From positions 248,001-312,000 of the forward strand of contig JAFDVQ010000016.1 of NCBI GenBank assembly GCA_018268915.1: DNA of 64,000 bases, read 5' to 3'. The position numbers and the translations under genes were made by a program. Position 1 is the first letter of the stretch; each line of letters starts with the position of its first letter. The stretch is from Acidobacteriota bacterium. Lineage in GTDB: Bacteria; Acidobacteriota; Terriglobia; Terriglobales; Acidobacteriaceae. This document shows positions 33,329 to 42,590 of the stretch, piece after piece. The notes beneath the pieces were generated by a model. The model did not search any database and was not told where the DNA came from. It was given only the letters and a program-made list of their open reading frames with translations.

Positions 33329-34585
33329 ATGCAGACCTTCAGCGACACGCTCTACGAAGTTTTTCGGGCAATCGTAGCGAACAAGCTGCGGAGCTTCCTG
33401 ACGATGTTCGGCATCGCCTGGGGCGTCGGGTCGCTGCTGGTGCTGGTGGGTCTGGGGGAAGGGTTTCGATCCGGACAGCACCGCAATCTGGCGCGGCTTG
33501 GCAACGATGTCGTCATGGTGTTCAACGGGACCATCCCCGCTGTCGCAAACCAGCACACGGGGATGCGTCCCTACCAGCTGACGGTGGGCGATTTCGAAGA
33601 GTTGAAAAAGCTGCCGGAGTTGCGCGGAGTGACGGCGGAGTTGACGCGGAACGACCTGTACGAGGTCAGTCCTTACGCCAATACGTCCAGCCATGTGGTG
33701 GGCATCTATCCCAACTATCCCATGGTGCGATTCATTCCCATGGCGCAGGGCAGGTTTATCGATGAAGCCGACGTAAGCGAGCGCCGGCATGTGGCGGTGC
33801 TTGGATCGAAGGCTGCAACGCTGCTCTTCAACGGTCGGCCGATGATTGGTGAGACCATTACGATCAACGGGACAGCATTCAAAATTGTCGGATCGGTCGA
33901 GAAGATCTCTATGGGGGGCAACAACGACTACGACGACCAGAAGGTCTACATGCCGGTGTCGACCATGATGCAGCTCTATCCGCTAAAGGGTGAAAACATC
34001 GCGCAGGATGCGCTGAGCTCGATTCAGTATCAGCCGGCAAAAAAAGGCGACACATCTGAAGCGTCGGCTGCTGTGCACCGTGTGATTGCAAAGCGGCATG
34101 GCTTCGATCCTGCAATGAAGGATGCCTTCAACGAGTGGGACACCGTACGCATGCAGAAGATGATCGGCGCCATCTTCACGGCGATGGACATTTTTCTTGG
34201 TGGCGTGGGGATCGTGACGCTTGGCCTGGGCGCCGTGGGCATCATCAACATCATGCTTGTATCCGTAACAGAACGGACGAGCGAGATCGGATTGCGCAAG
34301 GCTCTGGGCGCCACGAAGAAAAGCATCCTTGGGCAGTTTTTCTGGGAAGGATTGCTGCTGACAGGTGTGAGTGGAGGATTGGGGATTCTCGCCTCGGCCG
34401 GATTGATGGCGTTGCTGGATTCATTGCTGACAGGCAAGATGCCGGGATGGGATCCGCCGCGGCTAGTGCCGTGGTCGGCTGCGCTGGCGATGGTGTCTTT
34501 GATGTTGAGCGGAATCGCCGCAGGACTGTATCCGGCGAGCAAGGCGGCGGCTCTGGATCCGGTCGAGGCGTTGAGGAAGGATTGA
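33329..34585 (+). CDS. MacB-like permease (orphan)
   Basis: 418 residues. N-terminal helix (ANKLRSFLTMFGIAWGVGSL), a MacB periplasmic core domain (~45-265), then three C-terminal FtsX-type helices, with TERTSEIGLRKALGATKKSI between them and LYPASKAAALDPVEALRKD at the end. Length is that of a MacB-type half permease without a fused ATPase. A paralogue follows at 34800; no ATPase gene is adjacent. Substrate unknown. Confidence 0.88.
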   Translation: MQTFSDTLYEVFRAIVANKLRSFLTMFGIAWGVGSLLVLVGLGEGFRSGQHRNLARLGNDVVMVFNGTIPAVANQHTGMRPYQLTVGDFEELKKLPELRGVTAELTRNDLYEVSPYANTSSHVVGIYPNYPMVRFIPMAQGRFIDEADVSERRHVAVLGSKAATLLFNGRPMIGETITINGTAFKIVGSVEKISMGGNNDYDDQKVYMPVSTMMQLYPLKGENIAQDALSSIQYQPAKKGDTSEASAAVHRVIAKRHGFDPAMKDAFNEWDTVRMQKMIGAIFTAMDIFLGGVGIVTLGLGAVGIINIMLVSVTERTSEIGLRKALGATKKSILGQFFWEGLLLTGVSGGLGILASAGLMALLDSLLTGKMPGWDPPRLVPWSAALAMVSLMLSGIAAGLYPASKAAALDPVEALRKD

Positions 34586-34587
34586 TG

Positions 34588-34755
34588 GCGGAGTTAGCCG
34601 CGCTTTGCGCGTGCTGGCGGAATTAGTGGAGCTAGAATTTCGGAGTCAATGAGGTTAACGGAACTGGAAGAAAGGGCAAGTCGCACGATTGCTGGCTTAA
34701 CGCCGCGAACAGGTGCGGAGCACCGCTAACACGCGCAAAGCGCGCCTAACTCCGC
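34588..34755. repeat. 33-bp imperfect inverted repeat between the two permease genes
   Basis: The left arm (34588-34620) and the reverse complement of the right arm (34723-34755) share 30 of 33 bases; the common core is CGCGCTTTGCGCGTG. The arms are 102 bp apart. The structure occupies nearly all of the space between the permease genes. Confidence 0.75.
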
Positions 34756-34787
34756 TAGCACCGCTGACACCGCTAACCCCGCTTCAC
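34752..34787. repeat. Short 9-bp tandem repeat CCGCTNNCN
   Basis: CCGCTAGCA, CCGCTGACA, CCGCTAACC and CCGCTTCAC follow each other directly, ending 12 bp before the ATG of the second permease. The right arm of the inverted repeat begins with the same unit, CCGCTAACA. Confidence 0.65.
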
Positions 34788-34799
34788 TCGGAGAAAGTC

Positions 34800-36044
34800 A
34801 TGCTGAAAGACATTTTCGGCCAGGCCTGGGAGGCAATGTTATTCAACCGACGCCGGACCATGATCACGATGATCGGAATGGCGTGGGGAATCGCCACGGT
34901 GGTACTGCTGCTTGCTTACGGCGCAGGATTCACACGGGCCATTCAAGCCATCTTCGCGCAGTGGGGCACGAACATCATCGGCACATTTCCGGGACGGACC
35001 AGCGAGCAAGCGGGCGGCGAGAAATCGGGCGTGAAAGTGCGGTTCACCATCGACGACGTGGACCGGCTGAGTGTGGCGGTGCCGGGCATCAATCACATTT
35101 CTCCGATTGCGTTCAAAGACGTGACGGTGCAGAACGACCTGCACTCGTACACATGGACCATCAATGGCGTGCGCTCGGTCTTTCAGGACATCTGGAAGCT
35201 CGACACAGATGCAGGCCGCTTCTTCAACGGGCAGGAAGAACAGCAGCGCGCGCATGTGTGCGTGATCGGGTCAGAGGCGAAGCTGAAGCTGTTCTCTGGT
35301 GGCTGGGCGATCGGAGAAACGATCCGGCTGAATGGAGTGCTGTTCACAATCGTGGGTGTGCTTGCTCCGAAGATGCAGGAGGGCGGCGACGACAACGATC
35401 GCAACCGGCAGATTTACATCCCTTTCAGCACCATGAGCGACTTGGCTGACACGAAGTACCTGGGCGGAATCTGGTTCAACTACACAGGAAACTATCAGCT
35501 CGCCGAGCAGAATGTTCGCGCGACGCTCGGCGCGGCGCATAAGTTCAGGCCCACGGATCACAACGCCATCTATGTCGCGAACCTTATGACGCAGCTTCAT
35601 CAGTTCAGCATCCTTTCGCTGGCGCTGCAGGTGCTACTGTCGCTGGTTGGCGCGTTAACGCTGGGGATTGCAGGCATCGGGCTGATGAACATCATGCTCG
35701 TCGCGGTACAGCAGCGGACCCGTGAGATCGGCGTGGAGAAAGCGCTCGGCGCGCAGCGGAAGCACATCCTGACTCAGTTTCTCGCTGAAGCGATGGTGAT
35801 CACGAGTGTCGGCGGAATGAGCGGGATCGGGCTGGCATACCTGATCTCGGTGCTGGTGGGGAGGATTCCGTTCTACAGCGAAATTGCCCTGCATGCCGAA
35901 GATGCAGATATTCGTCTGCTCATCTCGCCGTCATCGATAGTGGTTGCGACAGGAATCCTGATCGTGACGGGGCTGGTGAGCGGAATGATTCCCGCAATTC
36001 GCGCGGCGAATCTCGATCCAATTGAGGCGCTGCGCTACGAATAG
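34800..36044 (+). CDS. MacB-like permease (orphan, paralogue of the previous one)
   Basis: 414 residues from ATG 34800, chosen for GGAGA 6-7 nt upstream and because the protein then starts at the normal N-terminus (MLKDIFGQAWEAMLFNRRRT). Same architecture as the preceding gene: N-terminal helix, MacB core domain, three FtsX helices; QQRTREIGVEKALGAQRKHI and AIRAANLDPIEALRYE are the typical C-terminal motifs. The pair probably acts together. The long repeat region between them may lower translation or expression of the second gene. Confidence 0.88.
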   Translation: MLKDIFGQAWEAMLFNRRRTMITMIGMAWGIATVVLLLAYGAGFTRAIQAIFAQWGTNIIGTFPGRTSEQAGGEKSGVKVRFTIDDVDRLSVAVPGINHISPIAFKDVTVQNDLHSYTWTINGVRSVFQDIWKLDTDAGRFFNGQEEQQRAHVCVIGSEAKLKLFSGGWAIGETIRLNGVLFTIVGVLAPKMQEGGDDNDRNRQIYIPFSTMSDLADTKYLGGIWFNYTGNYQLAEQNVRATLGAAHKFRPTDHNAIYVANLMTQLHQFSILSLALQVLLSLVGALTLGIAGIGLMNIMLVAVQQRTREIGVEKALGAQRKHILTQFLAEAMVITSVGGMSGIGLAYLISVLVGRIPFYSEIALHAEDADIRLLISPSSIVVATGILIVTGLVSGMIPAIRAANLDPIEALRYE

Positions 36045-36058
36045 CCTCAATCGTGCTC

Positions 36059-37573
36059 TCACCAGGAATAGACATCCAGCTTGCGGATTGCTACCCCCGC
36101 GCCCTCGAACGAAATATCTGCGGTTCCGTTAGGCAGGATGAGGCCTACTTCGCCATCTTCCGATCCCGTAGTTGGGGGAAGGGCAATAGCCGTCGATAAA
36201 CCGGATGTGCTCTTCATTCGCACCACGACAGCATGACCTGACGAGTTTGCGAAATGAAGACGAGCGAAGTCCGGACCACGAGTCGCCTGCATTCCAGCAA
36301 TGCTGCAGCCGTTCGGGCTGTACTCCGCAGGTGCTTTGTCTTCGCCGTCGACAATCAGGAGAGCGAGATCATGTGCTGGGACGGAGATCGCGGCGTCGGC
36401 TCCCATGTCTTTCTGGCTGAACACGTCACGCGATGACTTCGGAAGCCCCTTTAGTCCAAGCTTCTCCCAGTTGACTTTGACCTGCGTCGAAGCGTCGGTG
36501 CGATTCAGCACAGCGACTGCGCGACGTCCCGCTACGGCCATCGGCTTTATCCAGATCTGGACTCCGGCAGAGGGCTCATCGACCTTGATCGGCTGCAATC
36601 CATATGGGTCGTTGTGAATCGTGAGAGCTTCCTTGTTTGTGAGAAGGGAAAGTGTAGCCGGAGAGAGCCGCGTCAAGTCAGAGCCGACCATGAGTGGCGC
36701 GCTCGAAATAGCCCAGAGCCCCATGTGGATGCGGTCGAGAGCGTCGGTCATGCCGCGCATGCCCATCACCATCATGTCGAGATCGTTGAAGTAGCCCGTG
36801 TGCTGCGCCTCGGGGTGCAGCCCGGCATCGAACGATTCGAGTACGTTCTTCAAAGTGATGATACGTTTATCGTGTTCGGCATCATGCAGGCTCTCTACAA
36901 CGGGTGGAATGATGTCGCCACCGGTACGCCATATCGTGCTTTCGATTTCACCGACGCCTGGAGCCCAGAACCATGGATTCTGGCTGCCCCATTCGCAAAT
37001 GGAAAAGTACAGCTTTCGCCCCGTAGTTTTTTCCGCGTTCTGAATGGCTCGCGCGATCTCGGCATACTGAACCGCACCCGACTTTCCCTCTTTGGCTCCG
37101 CCGCACCAGTCGACCTTGACGTAGTCGAAACCCCATTTTGAAAATTGCAGGAAGTCCTGATCGTAGTGGCCTTCGCTGCCGGTATTCAACAGCTTTGGGC
37201 CCGAGTCTGGGTACATGCTGCATCCGTCCCGGCCTGCATCGGTGTAGATGCCGGCCTTTAGGCCGAGGCTGTGAATGTACGTGGCAATGTTCGCCATGTC
37301 GCCATCTTTCTGTCCGGGCTGAATGGCAGGCCACTGTTTCGGATTGACCACGATATTGCCGGCGGCGTCGCGCTCTCCCAGCCACCATCCTTCGTCGATG
37401 ACCACGTACTCGTAGCCGGCTTCCTTCATGCTGTTCGAGGCCATGGTCTTCGCTTGCTGCTGAACGATCTGGGAATTCACAATGTTGGCGAAACTGTTCC
37501 AGGAGTTCCAGCCCATCGGCGCAGCACCGAGGCACGCGGTTGCAGAAAGAAAAAGCAGCCATGAGGAACGCAT
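36059..37573 (-). CDS. Exported GH27 alpha-galactosidase
   Basis: 504 residues with a Sec signal at the start. It cleaves terminal alpha-galactose. GH27 hallmarks: MGWNSWNSF (~20-28), YVVIDEGWW, GIYTDAG..C, and YVKVDWCGG with nucleophile D155. The acid/base site is NDLDMMVMG, where most GH27 members have NDPDM. A beta-sandwich domain follows from ~370. It is close to a MoxR/VWA pair, with no obvious shared role. The Tat-exported GH36-like enzyme at 3791-5491 is a possible functional partner. Confidence 0.9.
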   Translation of the reverse strand: MRSSWLLFLSATACLGAAPMGWNSWNSFANIVNSQIVQQQAKTMASNSMKEAGYEYVVIDEGWWLGERDAAGNIVVNPKQWPAIQPGQKDGDMANIATYIHSLGLKAGIYTDAGRDGCSMYPDSGPKLLNTGSEGHYDQDFLQFSKWGFDYVKVDWCGGAKEGKSGAVQYAEIARAIQNAEKTTGRKLYFSICEWGSQNPWFWAPGVGEIESTIWRTGGDIIPPVVESLHDAEHDKRIITLKNVLESFDAGLHPEAQHTGYFNDLDMMVMGMRGMTDALDRIHMGLWAISSAPLMVGSDLTRLSPATLSLLTNKEALTIHNDPYGLQPIKVDEPSAGVQIWIKPMAVAGRRAVAVLNRTDASTQVKVNWEKLGLKGLPKSSRDVFSQKDMGADAAISVPAHDLALLIVDGEDKAPAEYSPNGCSIAGMQATRGPDFARLHFANSSGHAVVVRMKSTSGLSTAIALPPTTGSEDGEVGLILPNGTADISFEGAGVAIRKLDVYSW

Positions 37574-37647
37574 CCCAACAACATATCAGCACAGTGGGGG
37601 CGCAGGCACTTTGCCCGCACTGCGAACAACTCAAAGCTGCCGATGTG

Positions 37648-38883
37648 TCAGTGGATTGTTTTGGACTTGTGGTTCATGTAGTCCATCAGCAGGTACTCGC
37701 CCAGGGTGTCGGGAGTGGTGAAGTAGGCTTTGCCGCGGCACATCTCCGAGACCTTGTGGACGAACTGCATCAGGCCGTAATCCGACGCGAGCATGAAGGT
37801 GTTGATCATGATGTTGGATCGTTTGCAGCGCGCGACCTCTTCAAGCGTTTCGCTGACCACGAGAGGATCGAGACCGTAGGCGTTTTTGTAGATGCGGCCG
37901 TCGGGAAGCGTTAGCGCTGAAGGCTTGCCGTCGGTGATCATCACGATCTGCTTCATGTCTTTGCGCTGGCGGGCGAGGATTCGCTGAGCGACGCGAAGGC
38001 CCTCGCGCGTGTTGGTGTAATACGGGCCTACCTTCACGCGGGCGAGTTGCGAGACGGGCAGCTCTTCAGCGGAGTCGTGGAAGAGAACAAGGGAGAGCGA
38101 GTCACCCGGATATTGCGTGCGGATGAGATGTGACAACGCCATCGCTACCTTTTTTGCCGGCGTGAAGCGGTCTTCGCCATAGAGGATCATGGAGTGCGAG
38201 CAGTCGAGCATGACGACGGTGGCGCAGGAACTCTGATACTCGCATTGATGGACGTGGAGATCGTCGTACTCAAGATTGAGCGGAAGGCCGATGCCTTCGC
38301 GGGCGATCGCTGATTTGAGCGTGGTGACAGTGTCGAGGTTGAGAGTGTCGCCGAATTCGTAGTGCTGCGATGCGCCGTGGGCTTCGACGCCTGTAGCCCA
38401 ATGGCGTGTCTCATGTCGGCCGAAGTTTGATTTGCCGAGTGAGCCAAGAAGATCGCGCAATGTTTTGTAGCCGAGGAAGTCGAGACTTTTGTCGGTGACC
38501 TCGAAGCGGACTTCCCCTTGTACGTCGCCCGCTTTACCCATCGCGTCGGTGATCTGCGACTGATTGGGATTCTGAGTCCAGGAGATGTAATTCTCCTGCT
38601 GCATCCTCTGGATGAGCTTGTCGATAAGCTCGTCCATTTTGCCCTCCTGCATCGCCTGCTCGAGCTGCTCGCGGAGGCGGTCGTCAAACATGTCGCCGGA
38701 TTCGAGCATCTGGCGCAGAGCTTCGCGAAGGTCGTCCAGAGTATGGTCGAGGTCCTGGAAACGGAGATACGGATCGCGGAAACCGGAGTCGAGCAGATAG
38801 TCGGAGAGCGCCTTGAGGAGGTCTTCGATGTCCATCTCTGAGGCGAGATCGCCGTTGAATTTGGTGTAGCGAACGCGCTTCAT
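37648..38883 (-). CDS. VWA-domain protein paired with a MoxR-type ATPase
   Basis: 411 residues. The first ~200 are charged and helical (repeated LEQAMQEGKMDELIDKL). The VWA domain starts near 225 with an intact metal-binding MIDAS motif DCSHS, then TDGKPSA later. The gene follows the AAA+ ATPase gene by 79 bp on the same strand. MoxR/VWA pairs elsewhere act as chaperone-like systems that insert metals or mature complexes; this is the only support for function. Confidence 0.88.
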   Translation of the reverse strand: MKRVRYTKFNGDLASEMDIEDLLKALSDYLLDSGFRDPYLRFQDLDHTLDDLREALRQMLESGDMFDDRLREQLEQAMQEGKMDELIDKLIQRMQQENYISWTQNPNQSQITDAMGKAGDVQGEVRFEVTDKSLDFLGYKTLRDLLGSLGKSNFGRHETRHWATGVEAHGASQHYEFGDTLNLDTVTTLKSAIAREGIGLPLNLEYDDLHVHQCEYQSSCATVVMLDCSHSMILYGEDRFTPAKKVAMALSHLIRTQYPGDSLSLVLFHDSAEELPVSQLARVKVGPYYTNTREGLRVAQRILARQRKDMKQIVMITDGKPSALTLPDGRIYKNAYGLDPLVVSETLEEVARCKRSNIMINTFMLASDYGLMQFVHKVSEMCRGKAYFTTPDTLGEYLLMDYMNHKSKTIH

Positions 38884-38962
38884 GAGTGAACCTCCCTCAT
38901 CGGGTGCAGTCTTGCAAGAATCTGGGTGCCCCAGGTCTCGCTTCTGAGACCTGGGTTTGCTT

Positions 38963-40483
38963 CTAGTTCAACCCACCGCCGCGACCCGAACGGCGCGAGC
39001 GCTGCCAATCATCAAATTCGATTTCCACGTCGCGTTCCTGCTTCCGCGATTGCTTTTCCGGTGCAGCGAAGCCGCGTTCCTCGCTGCGGCTGAGTTTGCG
39101 ATGAGCCACTAAGCCTTCGAGCAGGAACTCGGCCGCCGCCACGGCGCGAGGCGGCTCGTCGGAGACTTTTACCTCCAGCGGAGAGAGCTTCTCGAAGAGG
39201 CCCTGGATCTTCTTCAGGTCTGCGAGTGCGGCTGAACTCGGCTGGTTGTCGTCGAGCTTCACGGTGCCGCCGATGTTGAACCACTGTTCGATCTGCTGTG
39301 TGTTGGTCTCGTTGAAGTAGCGGTCGTAGATTTTCCCGACGGCGGTCCGGATCAGTTCGCGAACGACGGTGTCCGCTCCGCGCATCTCGCCCTCGTACTC
39401 GAGCTCAAGCTTGCCGGTGATTCCTGGGAGAGATGCATAAATGTCGCTGATGCGGGGCACGGCCGGCGACTCGCCATTGATAAGAGCGCGGCGCTCTGCG
39501 TTGGAGATGACCAGCTCCATCGTCGATATGGGAAGGCGTTGGCTGACACCACTGCGTTTGTCGACGCGCTTGTCTTCACGCGCGGTGAAGGCAATCTGCT
39601 CGACCACGGCGCGGACGTAGGGCGGAATCTCGATCGGCGCCGAGCCTCGTTCTGACCATGCCTCCTGCGCGGTGATGGTGATGCCTTCTTCGAGGCTCTC
39701 GGGATAGTGCGTGCGGATCTCGGAGCCGATACGATCTTTCAAAGGCGTGACGATCTTGCCGCGTGCGGTGTAGTCCTCTGGGTTGGCGCTGAAGACGAGG
39801 GCGACATCGAGCGCGAGCCTTACGGGGTAGCCCTTAATCTGCACGTCGCCTTCCTGCATGATGTTGAAGAGCGCAACCTGGATCTTGCCGGCGAGATCGG
39901 GCAGCTCGTTGATGGCGAAGATGCCGCGGTTGGCGCGAGGCAGAAGGCCGTAATGCATGGTGAGTTCGCTGGAGAGGTCCTGTCCGCCGCGCGCTGCCTT
40001 GATGGGGTCGAGGTCGCCAACGAGGTCGGCAACCGTTACATCCGGCGTGGCGAGCTTCTCGACATACCGTGAATCGCGATCGAGCCATGCGATGGGCGTA
40101 TCGTCGTGACGCTCGGCGATCAGGTCGCGGCAGCGTTTGCAGAGCGGGCGATAGGGATTGTCGCGGATCTCGCAGCCGGCAATGTACGGAAGATGCTCGT
40201 CAAGAAGAGCCGTAAGTGCGCGCAGGATGCGGCTCTTCGCCTGACCTCGAAGCCCAAGGAGGATGAAGTTCTGTTTGGAGAGGACAGCGTTGACGATCTG
40301 GGGTACGACCGTGTCTTCAAAGCCTACGATGCCGGGGAAGAGCGCTTCTTTCGCGCGGAGGCGGCGGATCAAATTTGAGCGCAGTTCATCTTTGACGCTC
40401 CGGGTATTGAGGCAGGCTTCTGCAAACTGTGTGCTTCTGCGCAATTCCCCGAGTGTCTGGGGAAGAGGATGAGCAGCTGGCAT
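38963..40483 (-). CDS. MoxR/magnesium-chelatase-like AAA+ ATPase
   Basis: 506 residues from ATG 40483, behind AGGAG. Walker A is GLRGQAKS. The Walker B strand is GIFAINELPD, with Asn-Glu in place of the usual Asp-Glu. Sensor 1 is VFSANPEDY. Between Walker A and B is an insert with three Cys (AGCEIRDNPYRPLCKRC), able to bind a metal. The C-terminal ~110 residues are charged and low-complexity. The family pattern (ARGKIVTPLKDRIGSEIRTH) is that of a distinct MoxR-like group. It likely acts with the VWA protein encoded just downstream. Confidence 0.9.
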   Translation of the reverse strand: MPAAHPLPQTLGELRRSTQFAEACLNTRSVKDELRSNLIRRLRAKEALFPGIVGFEDTVVPQIVNAVLSKQNFILLGLRGQAKSRILRALTALLDEHLPYIAGCEIRDNPYRPLCKRCRDLIAERHDDTPIAWLDRDSRYVEKLATPDVTVADLVGDLDPIKAARGGQDLSSELTMHYGLLPRANRGIFAINELPDLAGKIQVALFNIMQEGDVQIKGYPVRLALDVALVFSANPEDYTARGKIVTPLKDRIGSEIRTHYPESLEEGITITAQEAWSERGSAPIEIPPYVRAVVEQIAFTAREDKRVDKRSGVSQRLPISTMELVISNAERRALINGESPAVPRISDIYASLPGITGKLELEYEGEMRGADTVVRELIRTAVGKIYDRYFNETNTQQIEQWFNIGGTVKLDDNQPSSAALADLKKIQGLFEKLSPLEVKVSDEPPRAVAAAEFLLEGLVAHRKLSRSEERGFAAPEKQSRKQERDVEIEFDDWQRSRRSGRGGGLN

Positions 40484-40685
40484 CGAATAGGCTCCTGGTT
40501 CCGGTCCGACCAAACCGGTGTGTGTATAGTAGACGCGCGATGGGGTGCTTCCGGCGCAGCGAAGAGCAAGCCGTTTTCATCGCCTGAAGCAAATGATTAT
40601 GAACGAATGGGCGCCGGAATGCGAGCAAAGGAAAGTACATGCAAGTTGAGTTGCTGAATCGGCAGCGAAGTGGCTTGGATGCAGG

Positions 40686-41360
40686 TCAGTAGCCGTTGGC
40701 GACCAGCCAGCTTTCCGTGATCTCAAACTCAGGCTTCTTCTCAGACTGCATCTGCTGCCAGGCGAGCTTGACCAGGACGTCGGCCTCGAGGTTGACCGGA
40801 GTGCCAACTGTGAGCGCGTGGAGATTAGTGCGCCAGTACGTCAGGGGAAGGATGGCGATGGAGATTGAATCGCCTTCGACCGCGGCAATGGTCAGGCTGA
40901 TGCCCTCGATGGCAACGGAGCCCTTGGGGACCATCCAGTGGCGGAGGTTCTCTGGTACTCGGACCTTCAGTGTCCAGTCGGTAGTCTCGCGATTGAAGTC
41001 AGGGCTGGCCTGAGGGATCACGGGATCGAGCGCCATGAGGACGCCGGTTCCGTCGACATGACCCTGAACGATGTGCCCTCCAAGCGGACTGCCGGCGGCT
41101 GTGGGGAGCTCGAGGTTCACCTTCGCGCCGGGTTTCAGCGAGCCAAGCGAGGTGCGCTCGAGGGTCTCCTGGGCCAGGTCGGCGTGGAAGAGAGTCGGGT
41201 TGACATCGAGAGCGGTGAGACAGACGCCGGAGACTCCGAGAGAATCGCCCTCGCGAAGCTGGCTGGCGATCCCGGGAGCTTCCACGGTGATGCGGTGGAC
41301 CCCTCCGCGATCAGTGAGGGAGACGAGGATGCCAGTCTGCTCGATGATGCCGGTGAACAT
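40686..41360 (-). CDS. ribE: Riboflavin synthase
   Basis: 224 residues, made of two similar lumazine-binding halves. It converts two 6,7-dimethyl-8-ribityllumazine to riboflavin. MFTGIIEQTG at the start, GDSLGVSGVCLTAL in the first half and GSVAIEGISLTIA in the second are diagnostic. ribD lies about 2 kb further left to right (43186-44316) on the same strand, but the two are separated by a STAS gene and others, so they do not form one operon. Confidence 0.95.
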   Translation of the reverse strand: MFTGIIEQTGILVSLTDRGGVHRITVEAPGIASQLREGDSLGVSGVCLTALDVNPTLFHADLAQETLERTSLGSLKPGAKVNLELPTAAGSPLGGHIVQGHVDGTGVLMALDPVIPQASPDFNRETTDWTLKVRVPENLRHWMVPKGSVAIEGISLTIAAVEGDSISIAILPLTYWRTNLHALTVGTPVNLEADVLVKLAWQQMQSEKKPEFEITESWLVANGY

Positions 41361-41372
41361 AGCTCAATTCTA

Positions 41373-41399
41373 GGGAAAGAGGGACCAAGGGAACAAGGG
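41373..41399 (+). repeat. Period-8 G-tract repeat (G-quadruplex-capable), copy 1
   Basis: Four GGG runs at 41373, 41381, 41389 and 41397 are separated by exactly 5 nt each (AAAGA, ACCAA, AACAA). The motif begins 13 bp upstream of the ribE start codon, on the opposite strand. Near-identical sequence occurs at 57031. Confidence 0.7.
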
Positions 41400-41530
41400 A
41401 ACGAGAAAGCACAGGACAAGGGACGAGAACCGCCGTCGAAGAGGGAGTCAGTGATGGGCGAAAATCGGGTGAGAGCCTTGACGCTGGTGATGAAGCGCCA
41501 GGCTCTCAGAGTGATCTTGCTGCGTGCTTT

Positions 41531-41875
41531 TCAGGCGAAGGATGCGAGGGCTTTCTTCTCGTCGTCGTAGACATCGAAGACGGTGTAGAGCTTGGTGATC
41601 TGCATGACGTCCTGCACGCGTTTGGTCAGGCTGAGGAGCTTCAACTCGCCTCCGCGATTGCGCACGGATGTGAAGGACCCGGTGAGTTCGCCGAGGCCGG
41701 CGCTGTCGATATAGGTGACTTCACCGAGGTTCAGCAGGATCTTTTTGAATCCGTTGTTGACCTGATCGAGGACTTCGGTGCGAAGAGCGGCACTCGAGTC
41801 GCCCAGTGTGATTTGTCCACTGAGGTCGACGATGGTGATGCCGTTGACCTGCCGTGTGCCCATTTTCAAGCTCAT
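41531..41875 (-). CDS. STAS-domain anti-sigma-factor antagonist
   Basis: 114 residues from ATG 41875, behind GGAGAG. The STAS fold has TIVDLSGQITLG at the start and the phosphorylation site Ser in YIDSAGLGEL. It would bind an anti-sigma factor kinase when unphosphorylated and be released by a PP2C phosphatase. The only PP2C gene in the window (26174-27546) carries a frameshift. A longer frame from 41920 adds 15 residues but has no site. Confidence 0.9.
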   Translation of the reverse strand: MSLKMGTRQVNGITIVDLSGQITLGDSSAALRTEVLDQVNNGFKKILLNLGEVTYIDSAGLGELTGSFTSVRNRGGELKLLSLTKRVQDVMQITKLYTVFDVYDDEKKALASFA

Positions 41876-42031
41876 AAACACTCTCCTACTGAGATCAAAC
41901 CATATTACGCGCGCTGGCACAGGGGGCGTGGGAGGTGGTGATCACAGGCTTCAGTGATTGAGAGCAAGGAACGAGCACAAGGTGACAAGAGTATGCCGCG
42001 ATAGACTGGCCACTTGATTCCTGTGGGGTAC

Positions 42032-42586
42032 ATGGCGAAGAGCAGCGTCAACAAGCCTCCGGGCTTTGAGTTGGCGTGCGTTGAAGATGTCTACTCGGTG
42101 AGCAGCTGCGTCAACGACGACTTTGCAGACTACATTGACTCTTGGAAGCACAACGGATTTTGGCTCTTCGATTCGCCCGAGGTAATTCGAGAGGTTGCGT
42201 GCGAGATGTCGGTGTCGCTCGATGAGGCGATGTTGTTCTATTACGAAGCGTACGAGTTGGAGTTTGACGAGAAACATATGAAGTGGTCGGCGTTTGGACC
42301 TGAGACCGGCTTCATGACGAATATCGTGGCTCCTCTCAACAAGAGATTGGAAGGGTTCGATCCTGTCACTTTCTACGCAAGGAGTTCGCCAGAGTGCTCG
42401 CCGCTGTCTTGCTGCAGCCTGGCAAACGATGTTCCCACGAATGAACATTGCCTGGTACGGACGTTTGAGGAGGCGAAGAAGGCACTAGAGGAAGGAAAAT
42501 TCAGCGGAGCAGAGCCCGGGCCCTACCGGATATTCGCGGTGTACACAGTGGAGTGGCCCGGATCAACAGGATCTGTGACTCGTTGA
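42032..42586 (+). CDS. Uncharacterised 184-residue protein
   Basis: Starts at ATG 42032 after GTGGGGTAC; a TTG six codons upstream is possible. The sequence is acidic, rich in aromatic residues, and has no signal or membrane helix. Cys residues appear scattered, with a cluster in SPECSPLSCCSLAND near residue 125. I do not recognise a domain. Base composition is normal for the window. It lies between two minus-strand genes. Confidence 0.65.
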   Translation: MAKSSVNKPPGFELACVEDVYSVSSCVNDDFADYIDSWKHNGFWLFDSPEVIREVACEMSVSLDEAMLFYYEAYELEFDEKHMKWSAFGPETGFMTNIVAPLNKRLEGFDPVTFYARSSPECSPLSCCSLANDVPTNEHCLVRTFEEAKKALEEGKFSGAEPGPYRIFAVYTVEWPGSTGSVTR

Positions 42587-42590
42587 AGGC

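Noticed and set aside
34586..34799. CRISPR-like repeats between the permeases
   Set aside because: The units are 9 bp, directly adjacent and without spacers, and the long arms are inverted, so this is not a CRISPR array.
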